A DNA stretch of 64,000 bases from Wurfbainia villosa (taxonomy: Eukaryota > Streptophyta > Magnoliopsida > Zingiberales > Zingiberaceae): contig CM046003.1 in NCBI GenBank assembly GCA_025175895.1, positions 30,277,245 to 30,341,244 on the forward strand. The letters run 5' to 3'. Position numbers and translations under genes: made by a program. The notes below the pieces were generated by a model, which worked only from the letters and a program-made list of their open reading frames with translations, was not told the origin of the DNA and did not search any database. Below, one piece after another: positions 34,820 to 46,842 of this stretch; position 1 is the stretch's first letter; each line of letters starts with the position of its first letter.

Positions 34820-34910
34820 ATATACCAAATAACTTAATATTCCAACAACTTTAGTCTTAGAAACCACTGGACATAAAAAGATTATTAGGAGTAAGATTAC
34901 TAAAACTGCA

Positions 34911-36723
34911 GTGCCTAGTAATGAACTTCTCAACTTAGTTAGTTCAGAAGTCAATTTCGTTACTGTACCTACTGACACATGGTGGATAGACACTAGTGCT
35001 ACCACTTATATTAGTGTTATTGAGCATAGTTGTCTTACTAGTCGACTGCCTATTGATGATGAAAGATACATCTATACTGGTAATGGCAAGAAGGCTAGAG
35101 TGACTGCTATAAGCATCTTTAGGCTTTTTGTCTAGGGACCGATATATTTTTGGATTTGGAAAATACATTTGTAGTTCCATCCTTTAGGAGGAACTTAATT
35201 TCTGTTTCTTCTTTGGACAAATCAGGATATACTTGTTCATTTGAAAATGAAATATTTTGTATTTTTCGAAATTCAAAACTTATTGGTACTGGTTCCTTAG
35301 TTGACAAGCTATATAGGTTAAATACTATAGCTCTCATTGACAACATAATAATGCACAGTATAGGTACGAAACACAATTTGAATGACGAGAATTCATCCAT
35401 GTTGTGGCATAGACATTTAGGACATATATCCAAACAACGCCTAGAAAAGTTAATGTCACAAGGAATTCTTCATTCCCTTGACATGTCAGACTTTAATGTT
35501 TGCATGCAGTGTGTCAAAGGGAAAATGACTAACAAAAGGAATAAAGGTGCAAGTCGGTGTAGTAGCACTTTAGAACTGATACATACAAATATATGTTGAT
35601 CATTCCCTTAGGCATCTTGGAATGGGCATACATATTTTATTAGTTTTATAAATGATTATTCCCGATATGGCTACTTGTACCTTTTGCATGAGAAGTCACA
35701 GTCCTTGGACATGTTTAAGATCTTCAAAGTCAAAGTTGAAAATTAACTAGGTAAGAAGATCAAAGCTGTCAGATCCGACCGTGGAGGTGAATATTACGGT
35801 CGTTATGATGGATCAGGTGAACAACGTCCATGACCTTTTGTCAATTACCTATTTGAGTGTGGTATTGTGGCTCAATACACTATGCCTGGTACTCCTCATC
35901 AGAATGGTGTAGTTGAGCGAAGGAATCGAACCCTAAAGGACATGGTGAGAAACATAATGTCTTTCACTTCTTTACCAGAGTCCTTATGGGATGATGCACT
36001 CAAGACTGCAGTGTACTTACTCAATAGAGTACCCAGTAATGCAGTAAGTAAAATCCCATATGAGCTATAGATGGGTAAGCAACCTAGTATTAGACATTTA
36101 CATGTTTGGGGTTGCCAGCTGAGGCTGGGCCTTATAAGCCTAAAGAAAAGAAATTGGACCCAAGGACAACTAGCTGTCATTTTCTAGGGTATTCTAAAAG
36201 GTTAAGGGTGTTTAAGTTTTATGACCCCTCAAATAGGTCCTTTTTCGAAACGGGAAATGCAAAGTTCATTGAGGACAGTGGGAGAATAGACCCAAGGGAT
36301 ATATCTTTTAAGGAGGATAACACTTGTCATCCTATCTCAGTTACTACAGATGCAACTAGTAGTGGTATGGTTACTATACCCTACATTATTGATGTTGCAC
36401 ATCCGGTGAGAGTAGTACTTTATGATATCCCTGTATCCTCACCTATGCAAGTAGAGGAACCATCTGCTCAGGTTGAGGTATACTCTCCTATCATTGAGTA
36501 GGTTCCTCAAGCACCTCAAATGCCTCAAGAACAAGTGCCTCTAAGGCAATCTACTAGGGAAAGGAGATCCACGATTTCACGTGATAATGCTTATCTCCAA
36601 CAGCATGAGTTTGACATAAGGCTGGAAGATGATCCTTCATCTTTCCAGGGAGTCAAACAGTGCTCTAATCCTGAAAAGTGGTCATTATTGATTACAAGGA
36701 GACTTTCTCACCTGTATCTATGA
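34911..36723 (+). pseudogene. Copia pol, first half: protease, GAG-pre-integrase, integrase
   Basis: Protease: DTWWIDTSATTYISV, where the catalytic DSGAT has become DTSAT. GAG-pre-integrase (35150-35599): MLWHRHLGHISKQRLEKLMS, then CMQCVKGKMTNKR. Integrase: NDYSRYGYLYLLHEKSQSLD, VRSDRGGEYYGRYDGSGEQR, GTPHQNGVVERRNRTLKDMV, with stops at 35598, 35743, 35833 and 36068. The D, D and E of the catalytic triad are still readable. The integrase C-terminus and hinge continue to 36723 (PRTTSCHFLGYSKRLRVFKF). The start of RT is deleted after 36723. The sequence style resembles Tork/TAR-type Copia; lineage is tentative. No gag is found upstream. Confidence 0.85.
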
Positions 36724-36782
36724 AAGACTCCCTAAGGGTAATTATGACACTTGTAGCTCATTATGATTTGTAGCTACATCAA

Positions 36783-38034
36783 ATGGACGTCGAGACTGCA
36801 TTCCTTAATGGAGACATTGAAGAATCTATATACATGGTGCAACCAGAGAACTTTGAATCTGATGATTCAAAGCACCTAGTATGTAAGTTGAAGAAGTCCA
36901 TTTATGTCTTAAAGCAGGCATCCCGTCAATGGTACAAGAAATTTGATCAAGTGGTTACTTCATTTGATTTTAAAGAGAATCCAGTTGATCAATGCATTTA
37001 TGTCAAGTTCAATGGGAGCAAGTTTTTGATACTTATCCTATATGTGGATGACATTTTGTTGGCAAGAAATTATAAACAATTACTGCATGAGACCAAGTCA
37101 TTTATATCAAGTAAATTTGAAATGAAAGACCTTGATGAAGCATCTTTTGTATTATACATATAGATATATCGTGATAGATCCAAGGGTATACTTAGATTAT
37201 CACAAAAGACCTATATTAAAAGGGTGCTCATACGGTATGACATGCAAAATTGTACACCTGGGGACACACCTGTGTCTAGAGGTGATAAATTTAGCTTGTA
37301 ACAATGTCCACAACGTGAACTTAAAATAAATGAGATGAAGAAATTTCCCTATGCATCGGCAATAGGGAGTTTCATGTATGCTCAGGTTTGTACGCGTCCG
37401 GATTTAGTATATATTATTGGAATGTTAGGTAGGTATCTAAGTAACCTTGGACTAGGACATTGGAAAGCCGTAAAGAGGGTAATGCGGTATCTACAAAGAA
37501 CCAAAGAACTCATGCTCATATATCGGAGATCCAATCAGTTGGAGGTGATTGGATATTCAAATTCCGATTTTGCTAGATGCTTGGATAGCAGGAGGTCCAC
37601 CTCAGGTTTTGTCTACATGCTTGTTGGAGGAGCTATATCATGGAAAAGCGTCAAACAGACACTTATAGCGACTTCCACAATGGAGGCAGAATTACTAGTC
37701 TACTATGAAGCATCAAATCATAGGATATGATTGCGAAATTTTATCATAGCATTACAGGTCATCGATGGTGTTGAAAGACCATTGAAAATTTTATGTGATA
37801 ACAAGGTTGCACAACTCTATTCCAAGAACAATCATAGCTCGTCGAAGTCAAAGCACATCGACATCAAGTACCTGGCGGTTAAGGAAAGAGTACAAGAGTG
37901 GTCAAATAGTGATAGAGCATATTCAAACAGACTCAATGCTGGTGGATCCGCTTACCAAGGGACTGCTACCCAAGGTGTTTCATCAGCATGTATTGCATAT
38001 GGGGGTCCTTCATATGGATGAAATACCCGTTTAG
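36783..38034 (+). pseudogene. Copia pol, second half: reverse transcriptase (partial) and RNase H
   Basis: RT resumes at MDVETAFLNGDIEESIYMVQ and keeps an intact YVDD at 37041-37052 (LILYVDDILLARN). It stops at 37161 and 37300. A third piece (37335-37730) reads RPDLVYIIGMLGRYLSNLGL and IGYSNSDFARCLDSRRSTSG, the RNase H domain, with a stop replacing a Trp at about 37728. The last piece changes frame near 37890 (KHIDIKYLAVKERVQ, then SGQIVIEHIQTDSMLVDPLT) and ends at 38034. The N-terminal fingers of RT are missing. It is dead, but its domain order INT-RT-RH proves Copia. Confidence 0.87.
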
Positions 38035-38577
38035 TGGGAGTCTATATTTATTTATATTTTGAATGCTCTTATGTATATATTAGACACTTGTAAATTTTTT
38101 TATTATCGTACGAATACATTTTCCTTTTACATGTGTATTTGTTGACACTCTGAATAAAAAAATATCATGATTTACTAATGTGGTTTGCATATGGTGATTA
38201 TAAATGTGATGTAGGACTCATTATATATTGAGTCATAAGGTGATCATGATTTGCTAATGCAGTTTGACATATAGTGCTTACAAATATGATCAGATCCGGT
38301 ATTGGATCATTAGGAGGATCAGTTGAGAATAGACATGTGCAGATCACATTTCATGCATTTCTCATGCTACACATCCACATCAGATCTATGCCATTGACGA
38401 TATTGGTATTGTGATTACTGATGGGTCCTGCTACCGATTACATGTATGGAGTAGTAATTATCACTTTAGTCCTATGCCAATGAAGTTGATGGACCAGATT
38501 GTTTCAGTTCAATATGACATGATATGCGTAACTAAGGAATTTCGGTTATGTGTTACATTCAGAATCACATGTAGCCC

Positions 38578-38588
38578 AAGTGGGAGAT
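38578..38588 (+). other. Polypurine tract of the Copia element
   Basis: AAGTGGGAGAT immediately before the 3' LTR start TGTCGG; primer site for plus-strand DNA synthesis. The 550 bp between pol and this site hold no coding signal. Confidence 0.8.
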
Positions 38589-38888
38589 TGTCGGTGGTGG
38601 GCTTACATATGATTATCGTAACGCATCCGAGTGTGTCGTATTGGTTTGAACCCGATTAAAAATGATCTAACCATTATGGTTTTAAGTTAACAGATTTGTG
38701 TTATTGGATGTGGGTTAATTGATTTTGGATTCATATGTGTAGAATCCTTTAATCCGTACCGTTAGCATTGATGGGATGTTAATGGGTTTTAGGTTAACAC
38801 TATATATATGGGGTGTGATCCCCACAGGAGAGTATGAAGTTTGGCTTACTCTTTTTCCCCATCGGGCAGAGCATCCAGGGGCCATCTC

Positions 38889-39091
38889 TGTAAAATATCA
38901 CAAATGGATGGCTAAAGAGTAATATTATAAAGTTTTTTTTGGGTTAATTGTGATTGAGGGGTTAATTGGGTTTATTAACCTAACCCTAAGATTAATGGAT
39001 TAATTAAAATCCAACCCGTTATTTAACCCAAATGTTTTCCAAACTCGTTTAACCCCATCCGTTTCACGTCGTTTTCTCCTCCCCACCAGTT
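38889..39091 (+). repeat. Plus-strand LTR start of Gypsy element 3 (left arm of an inverted repeat)
   Basis: 203 bp starting TGTAAAATATCACAAATGG. Its reverse complement, nearly identical, is at 39264-39467. The two starts of the same LTR thus face each other, separated by about 172 bp. Confidence 0.88.
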
Positions 39092-39467
39092 GCCACCATT
39101 TGCTGCGAGGAGAAAAGGGCGAGAGGAGGAACAGGGAAGGGTCGGCGGTGCGGAGAGGTGAGGTCGCGAGAAGGAAAGGAAAGAGGCACTTTGATGGTCG
39201 TGCCGGTTGGAATCGGGGAAGGCAACGCAGTAACTGTTGTGACTGGGAAACGCTCGAAAAAAACTAACCTGTGGGGAGGAGAAAACGGCGTGAAATGGAT
39301 GGGGTTAAACAGGTTTGGAAAACAATTGGATTAAATAACGGGTCGGATTTTAATTAATCCATTAATCTTAGGGTTAGGTTAATAAACCCAATTAACCCCT
39401 CAATCACAATTAACCCAAAAAAAACTTTATAATATTACTCTTTAGCCATCCATTTGCGGTATTTTAT
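39092..39467 (-). repeat. Minus-strand LTR start (first 376 bp) of Gypsy element 3
   Basis: On the minus strand it follows the polypurine tract and runs into a CT-rich leader-like stretch before joining plus-strand LTR sequence at 39091/39092. This is the 3' LTR of the internal region read on the minus strand, truncated at position 376. Confidence 0.83.
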
Positions 39468-39568
39468 ATTCTCCCCCACTTAACAAAATTTGGTCCCCAA
39501 ATTTCGCACTTAAATGTAAGGTCCAATACAAGAAATTTTCGGAATCACCACATACCTCAAGTGAACAG

Positions 39569-40815
39569 GTGAGGGTATCAAGCTCGGATAGTATCTTCCA
39601 GCTCCCACATAGCCTCCTCATCAGTATGACATTATCATCCAACCTTTACAAGTCGGATGGTTTTGTTCCGCAACTGACGCTCCTTGCGACCAAGAATTCG
39701 CACTGGAATCTCCTCGTAAGTCACATTAGGCTGGAGTGGAATCGATACCTCTTTCAGAACATGATCAGAATGCGACATGTATTTCCTCAGCATAGAAACA
39801 TGAAATCCGTTATGCACTCCCGCAAGTGTCGGAGATAAAACCAATCGGTAAGCTACACCGCCAATCCGCTCTAATATCTCAAATGAGCCAATATAGCATG
39901 GTGATAATTTTCCTTTTAGCCCAAATCGTTTGACTCCTTTTGTAGGTGAAACACGCAGAAATACATGATCCCCTACTTAGAATTCCAAAGGCCTTTGCCT
40001 CCGGTCTGCGTAACTCTTCTGTCGATCCTGTGCCTCTAATAACCGTCGTCTGATGACCCGCACCAACTTTGCATCATGATGGATACTCTGGGGCTCCAAT
40101 AGATGTCGTTCCCCAACTTCCTCCCACAACACAGGAGATCTACAGGGCCTTCCGTATAAGACCTCGAAAGGAGTCATCTTAATGGAGGAGTGATAACTGT
40201 TATTGTAGGCAAATTCCACTAAAGGAATGTGATCCTCTCAACTGCCTCTGAAATCCATGACACAAGATCTTAATAGATCCTTCAATTTTTGAATGGTACG
40301 CTCAGACTGTCCATCTGTCTGCGGATGAAATATTGTACTGAGCCGAAGCTTTGTGCCCATGGTCTGCTGCAAATTCTGCCAAAATCGTGAGGTAAACCGT
40401 AGATCTCTATTAGAAATGATATTCAAAGGCACTCCATGCAGCCTAATAAACTCCCGACAGTACAACTCTGCCAGATGATCCAACGAGTTCGTCCCACGAA
40501 TAGGCAGAAAGTGAGCTAATTTGGTTAGTCGATCCACGATCACCCAAATCGCATCATGTCTTTTACGGGTTCTAGGCAATCCCGTAACGAAATCTATAGT
40601 GATATGTTCCCACTTCCATTCTGGAAGTCGGAGAAGCAATCCAGCGGGTTTCTGATGTTCAACCTTTATCTGTTGGCATACTAAACATCGAGCAACAAAG
40701 TCTACAATATCTCTATTTATACCGTTTCACCAGTATAAACGTTTCAAATATCGGTACATCCGAGTACCCCCAGGATGTATAGCAAATCTCGAATGATGTA
40801 CTGCCTGTAGCAACT
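39569..40815 (-). pseudogene. Integrase and pol C-terminus of Gypsy element 3
   Basis: On the minus strand: zinc-binding HHSRFAIHPGGTRMYRYLKR and RCLVCQQIKVEHQKPAGLL (about 40815-40640). Then the core (40639-40238) with WKWEHITIDFVTGLPRTRKR, DRLTKLAHFLPIRG and IFHPQTDGQSERTIQKLKDL. After a frameshift comes MEFAYNNSYHSSIKMTPFEV and AQDRQKSYADRRQRP (40219-39977). The tail MLRKYMSHSDHVL (39844-39635) leads to WELEDTI (about 39590). A stop interrupts the zinc region (TGA in YW-stop-NG). This is the best-preserved integrase of the three Gypsy copies but still broken. Unlike element 2 it retains the C-terminal domain. Confidence 0.85.
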
Positions 40816-43800
40816 CTTTCTTAAACAATGCAACTCCGAAACCCACTATCCTTATCCGAGATGGGGAATTATCTTTTCACAAGAGAAGTCCATCTACCAT
40901 CCAAAATCCACTCCACCACACACTCTGTAAGTGCATGGGAGACTATAGCGACCAATCTCCCTTGTTGCAACTATCCGTGTTCCAGCAACTCTATAGTAGC
41001 TACCCAGTAGCTAGTCAAAACTCCATGATAGCTTATCTCGTAGTTTCTTAACTGACGTAAGTATAAGCTACGTCTCATGTAACTGCATCGGGATCGCTCC
41101 AATCCCTACAATGATGCATCCGTGTACAATACCTTTCCATTCACACCGGAAGGATTAGATAACACTGATGCAAACGTCAATCATCATCTAGGCCCTGAAA
41201 CCTAGTTTCACAACCTTCTGATCAAGTGATTTCCATCACCTCCTTGGTCAAACAAGTCCGTGGTATAGTAATGCTAAAAACATTCTATCCACATCTACAG
41301 TAATAACCAAACCATACAAGGAAACCACCAACTACGGTGGCCGAGTGCGCAATTTCAACTACCACCATCAATAGTGGCCAAGTTATGCAACTCCAACAAC
41401 TACAAACTGATCCAATAGTGTCTAAAACACATGATTCTCAAATCCATGGGTGATTAAATCGTTAAATACATCTAACAACATTACCAAAAGTTCATAAAAT
41501 TCATACTAAGTATAAAATTATCGTCTCTACACACCTGCATCATCTTTACTCTAAACTGATGATATATCAATCATCACAATGACAATGATATTGTAGTGAC
41601 ATCAACACTCTAATCGTAAACCAACTCTAGAGTATACACAGGTGTCCTTAGTTGATCTAAATAGATCATCTATCCACAATGAAGGATATTCATTTTCAAC
41701 AACTATCGCATTCCATCATTGATAATCGGTGTATACTCTCAAAGGTTCATCTCTCTTTTAACAAAGAGTTCCGGATCTTCTCTAGAAGAAATACTAGGAC
41801 AGATAAATATTGCATCTAACACCTCCTATAATCGCAACTTACGTTCTCTCAATTTCTCTAGTGTTTAGCAACACTGTTACCAATAAAATTACCTCCTAGT
41901 AAAATCGTCATTCCAATAAATACCTCATGTGCATCATCAACCTTGCCAACTTTGCAAAACCGATCATTGAGGGTATCAAACAACCTGATTAGGCTCACAA
42001 CCAATGAATGATATTACATTAAGTACATCACGAGCTTCAACTACTTCGTGTGCTTTACACCAACCCTCAACCAATACACCATAAGTAAAGACATTTGGCT
42101 CTAAAATATTATTACCTCAATCGGTAAAGTAATCATCAGAAATTTTCTCCTGATATGAGGCCTTCGGTATCGAAACTATTCCTGAAGTCACTCCGATCGT
42201 ATACTCCACTTGCCTATGCAATGACAAGTCTGAGAGTTCATCCGAAACTACATCTGAATACTCTCGGATTATACACACATCCGAGAGATATTTTATACCA
42301 TCATTTAACATATCCAACAATCAACCTCTAAACATCCAAAATCAATATCATAAGCTTTTGATAATCATCACAGTAATCAACTCAATATCTCACATGTCGG
42401 TGGAAACACAATTGATCCACATGATCCAAATATAGAAATCCTTCTAATCCTATCTATGAATGTTCTGGACAAAGATACTTGTAATCTATCATTATCTCTC
42501 AATATATCATCAAGTGAGGTAAACTACAACAATACCCCAAATGATCAATGCTTCAACCCTCTACATCTCCTCTCGAATAAAGATGTAAACTCATCCAACT
42601 TCTTCTCTCGACGACTGAGCTCATGTAGGTGCAAAAGACTACCATAAAGAAACTAAAGTCAATTGCCAAAACGGAGATACAAATCGGAATGACTCATAAC
42701 CCATGACTTCGATCTTGCTCCTTTTATCCAACGTTCGGAGACTTCTGATTTTAATAATTTGACCTGCAATATCTGCTTATTGGTCTCCAACTCTTAAGCA
42801 CTTGTACAGGGTCATTTCTAAACTCCTGACTCGATCCAATGTCTTCCGGCAAGATCTGATAAAAGATCCAGACATCCTAATCTAAATGTAAGCCAATAAA
42901 GCGTGGATGACTTAAAACATCCATTATGTTCTTGAGCTATTAGGTGGTCGTACCCTCTGCAAGTCTCACGACTCTGCACGGTACTCCCATTACCAAATAA
43001 TCACTACTTGAAGCTCAAGAATTCTCTGACAACAAGTCAAAGGAAATAACACGGGGGAAATACTCTTTCCCATACATCACAAAAATCGTGACCAAGTGAT
43101 ATCCTATTCCCCAAATGTTATTTCCTACCTCTTCTATCAAGTACCGGCTTGATCCCGATAATGGTATGCAACTAACTCTACTTTCTCTATATAACATGAG
43201 TTAAGTACTCAAAAGTACCCTCAAAGTTATACAACCCAGCACGACAAACTCAGGGATCAAAATCCCTATGAAACACCGTAAAGTAGCCCTCCTCTATCTG
43301 CATCAATAATAGCCTACACGTCTTGTCCATTACCCAATAGGTAATGATCTGACTAGCATAATTAGTGAAAATCCTTAAGACTGTAGTCTTTGATTTCCAC
43401 CAGAAATGTGACAACTTGACCCCTGCTTTCCGACTCGGTGTCAGTCGACTCTCAAAGGAAATTCACCTTTTCGACACAGATTCAAGACTCACAGACTCAA
43501 TAGGTCATTCCCGTGGTTAACTCAAACCACGATTATGAATACTAACCAACACACTACATGTTATTCCCTGTTATAAACATTAAATGCATAGCCAACAAAA
43601 TCGAGAGTATAAACACTAAAGGCAACTCTGGCTGGTCGCCTTGGTGGACGACCCCTACTATAAGTCTGTACAGGTGCCATCACTCTATCTGTATACACCT
43701 GTTGAACAATTTTAGATAAGTATCTAACTAGAAAATAAGTTATCAGAAATACTTACTTCGTGCTGCTCGAAGCTCATGCCACTGTCAACCTTATCTCACA

Positions 43801-43879
43801 AAACCAAAACCAAAACAAATTGACTCCCGAGAATCCAAGACTCAACGAAAAAAATCATTGTATGGCATCGCAGAACCTA
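40816..43879 (-). pseudogene. Degenerate gag-RT internal region of Gypsy element 3
   Basis: Collinear in reverse with 6600-9960 of element 2. It shares the RT start remnant (about 41640-41760), the gag-like frame (MLYRESRVSCIPLSGSSRYL, 43197-43015) and the RGRPPRRP-like leader (about 43640-43680). No complete domain is open. The catalytic half of RT is absent, as in element 2. Confidence 0.65.
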
Positions 43880-43893
43880 GGGCTGTGATACCA
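43880..43893 (-). other. Primer-binding site of Gypsy element 3
   Basis: On the minus strand TGGTATCACAGCCC, seven bases from the LTR end at 43901 (ATGACA). One base differs from the initiator Met tRNA consensus of element 2. Confidence 0.8.
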
Positions 43894-44858
43894 CTAAAGT
43901 TGTCATGCCCCGAGAGTATGTCGAACCGAAAACAAATGAACAACATCTCCCCTATACATGACAACATATCCTATTTATACAAGCCTTTCGGCCACAACCC
44001 CAATAACATATACAAATGTAAATATAACAAAGCACAACAGAAATCTAAACACAACGACATAACAACCTACATACAATGTATACCGGTATGACTAACACTA
44101 AAACATACAGAAAACATCGACGAAACCCGAAACAACAAGTGTGTACAACAACAATGCCTAACACACATCCACCATATAAATTCAAATCCATAATGAAACA
44201 CCTACGATAAATCCAAAAGCTCGGACCCTCAGAGTTGAGATGAGATGATGTCAGCCAGCGGTGCTCCAAGTCCATCATGAAGTCGAGTACCTATTACCTG
44301 GGCGACAAGAAAACTCAGGGTCTGTGGTGATGAGTACAAAACTCAGCGGTAATAAGAATAAAAGTGCATGCATAATATTTATATATATATCACATACGAA
44401 TCAACAATATGCTGACTAAAGGTATAACAGGTATACACCAACATAATATATATCAACTGTATAACTAAATTGATCAACAATAACAACATAAGGTATTGAC
44501 ATACTTGAAGATCGGCAACGACGTATCTCATACAACCTGAGTATAAATACCATAATACACCACCTACAATATGGTAGAGTAAATACTGACTCTATAATCA
44601 ACAAAACCACCATACTAACATTCTATGGCTAATACAACCATGAACTGGGTCCATCCTGTATCACCTCAAGGAACTGGTCAAAGGTATACGACAATCTAAC
44701 CAACTCAATTCTGGTAATCTACAAATGACCATATAACAAATGCAAGTAGCATTTATGATTATGTACAAAAAAAATGCAGCAAACATAGCACAAACAAATG
44801 CAACATCTCAACAAGCATACATATAAACTGCATCTATATATATACTAATCACAACCAT

Positions 44859-44860
<2 letters not shown>

Positions 44861-44934
<74 letters not shown>
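44861..44934. repeat. AT dinucleotide microsatellite in the Gypsy LTR
   Basis: About 37 AT units; the homologous LTR positions (5640-5690, 58637-58652) carry shorter AT runs, so it has expanded here. Confidence 0.95.
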
Positions 44935-44936
<2 letters not shown>

Positions 44937-45234
44937 CAATATGCAAAACGCCATAAGAACACGACAATGCAGGATGCATGGTCATGCCTACTCACCCCAT
45001 AGCTACCACCTCTATTCTGCAGAGAGTCATACTCAATTGATGCAGAGAGTTATACTCGACTGATCAACACACTCTCTATCCTGCAGAGAGTCATACTCAA
45101 CTAATCAATACACTCTCTATCCTATAGAGAGTCATACTCAATTGATCATAACCGAGCTAGGACCATCGGTTTGTAGCGACACACTATCCACAATCCACAT
45201 GATCATACCTAAACACATGATCCAAAATGGATAC

Positions 45235-46752
45235 TGTTGGTGCAATCGGCCCAGGTCACGATTGACCAGACTCGAGTTTGACTCGAGTAGTATTTTGATG
45301 TTAGACATTGATGTCTGACATTGATGTTTGACATGTGTTGGGGCAATTATTGGTGCAATCGACCCAGGTTAGTATTTGATGTTTGACGATAGTTTGACCA
45401 TTATCATAGGAAAAGTCCAAGTCTTGAGTACTTGACATGTAAAGTCCAAGCATGGGTCTTGGCAAGGGAAAGTCCAATATGGGTTGGAAAAGGAAAGTCC
45501 AAGCATGGGTCTTGGCATGGAAAGTCCAATATGGGTTCGCAAGGGAAAGTCCAAGCTTGAGTCTTGGCATTTGGAAAGTCCAAGGGAAATATTGGCGGCG
45601 TAAAGTCCAAGCGAGAGTCTTGACAGCATAAGTCCAATTGTTGGTGACATAAAGTCCAAGCGGGAGTCTTGGAAGCGTAAGTCCAATGTACCTTGGCGGT
45701 GTAGACACCGTTAGCATGACAATAACCGATGGAAACACCTGAAGGCTAGCGTATGGATGAACAAGTCATGGATGACTTGGAGGGATCCGATAGGCGCGAG
45801 GTTGACGGAGGTGACTAGAAGGCTTAGGTCTAGGCTACGGGTGGTCTAGCAAGTATGGGGGCACCATACTTGGGTTAAAACCTCATGTTTGAGGTGTATT
45901 AGTCGACTGGGACCTATGGTCAGTCGACTGATAAAAGTCAACTAAGGTTTGGTATGGGAAGTGCTCGGCTCATCGCCAAAGATAGGCGCCATTTGTGCTT
46001 TGCGAGCAATGATCGATCCGTGATCGATCGTGATGGTCGGGATTTCGAGCACAGAAGGTTCTCCAGTCGAGTGATCGGCCCAAACACTCGACTGATTGAA
46101 CTATCAGTTGACTGATGGGTATGATCAGTCGATTGATGGTGTATCTGTTGGACTTATCCGACGTGGTTCATGCCGTTGTGAGATAATAGATACAGGGGCA
46201 GTCGACTGATGGTCCCGATCAGTCGACTGCTAGGCGAAATCTAGCCCAAGGAGCAGCTTTAAATGGAGCTCGTGGAGGAGGGATTTGGCAATCGGTTCTT
46301 GGACATCTTTGGGGCGATTTGCTACTGCAAATTAGGGTCTCCAAGTGCAATTCAAGCAACCAAAGATCAAGCAATCAAAAAGATCTTATAAAGTTGTTTT
46401 CTTTACTTGTATTGCAATTCATTATTGTATTTGCTTGTATTCTTATTGTATTACTTTTATAATCACTTGTACGAGGTTTCTCCACCTCCGGATTGTTCCG
46501 AGAAGGAGTTTAATTGATTAGTGGTATTGTACGCATCGCTAGAGCTCGTTTGAACTCGATCCGTAGAGTAGGAACCATTCGGTTCCGAACCACGTTACGT
46601 CTTGTGTTGTGATTGTGCTTGTATTTATTTTCATTGTATATTTTGTATTTCCACTGCGTATTAACGTTTTTATAGCAAGCACAATCGAATTCCTCCATTC
46701 AATAACAAATCATTATTCCCCCCCCCCTCTAGCGGTCATGAAGGTTCCTACA
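45235..46752 (+). repeat. 5' LTR of the gag-only element
   Basis: Contains a duplicated start (TTGGTGCAATCG again at about 45350), an 11-copy AAGTCCAA minisatellite (45411-45690), a CAGTCGACTG cluster (45900-46235) and a C-run plus CTCTAGCGGT near the end. Collinear with 54385-55877. Confidence 0.9.
45411..45690 (+). repeat. LTR minisatellite built on AAAGTCCAAG
   Basis: Eleven copies of (A)AAGTCCAA spaced about 20-35 bp, alternating with TTGGCA-type spacers (GGTCTTGGCA...). The same 11 copies occur in the 3' LTR. Overlapping open frames seen on the minus strand are a by-product of the repeat. Confidence 0.9.
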
Positions 46753-46842
46753 ATTGGTATATGAGCTAGGAGCTCTTCTACGGACTAACACCCGGGAGCA
46801 AAACCGCTAGAGGAAGAAAGATTTTGAAGAACAACTAGGATG
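46753..46842 (+). other. Primer-binding site and leader of the gag-only element
   Basis: AATTGGTATATGAGCTAGGAGC follows the LTR; two changes from the initiator Met tRNA match. The leader carries CGCTAGAGGAAGAAAG, then is interrupted near 46843. Confidence 0.65.

Noticed and set aside
34986..35050. GTCGACTGCC near 35041 counted with the palindrome clusters
   Set aside because: Single copy within a protease-region coding frame; probably coincidence.
38885..39467. The inverted repeat read as a foldback or MITE-type transposon
   Set aside because: The arms are starts of a known LTR with a PPT beside the right arm, and the only target duplication (ATCTC) pairs with 59583-59587, not with a site near 39467.
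45301..45738. Overlapping minus-strand frames rich in repeated Leu-Asp-Phe/Trp-Thr-Phe words, and their copy at 54506-54823
   Set aside because: Produced by the AAGTCCAA minisatellite in the LTRs; no start context or domain.
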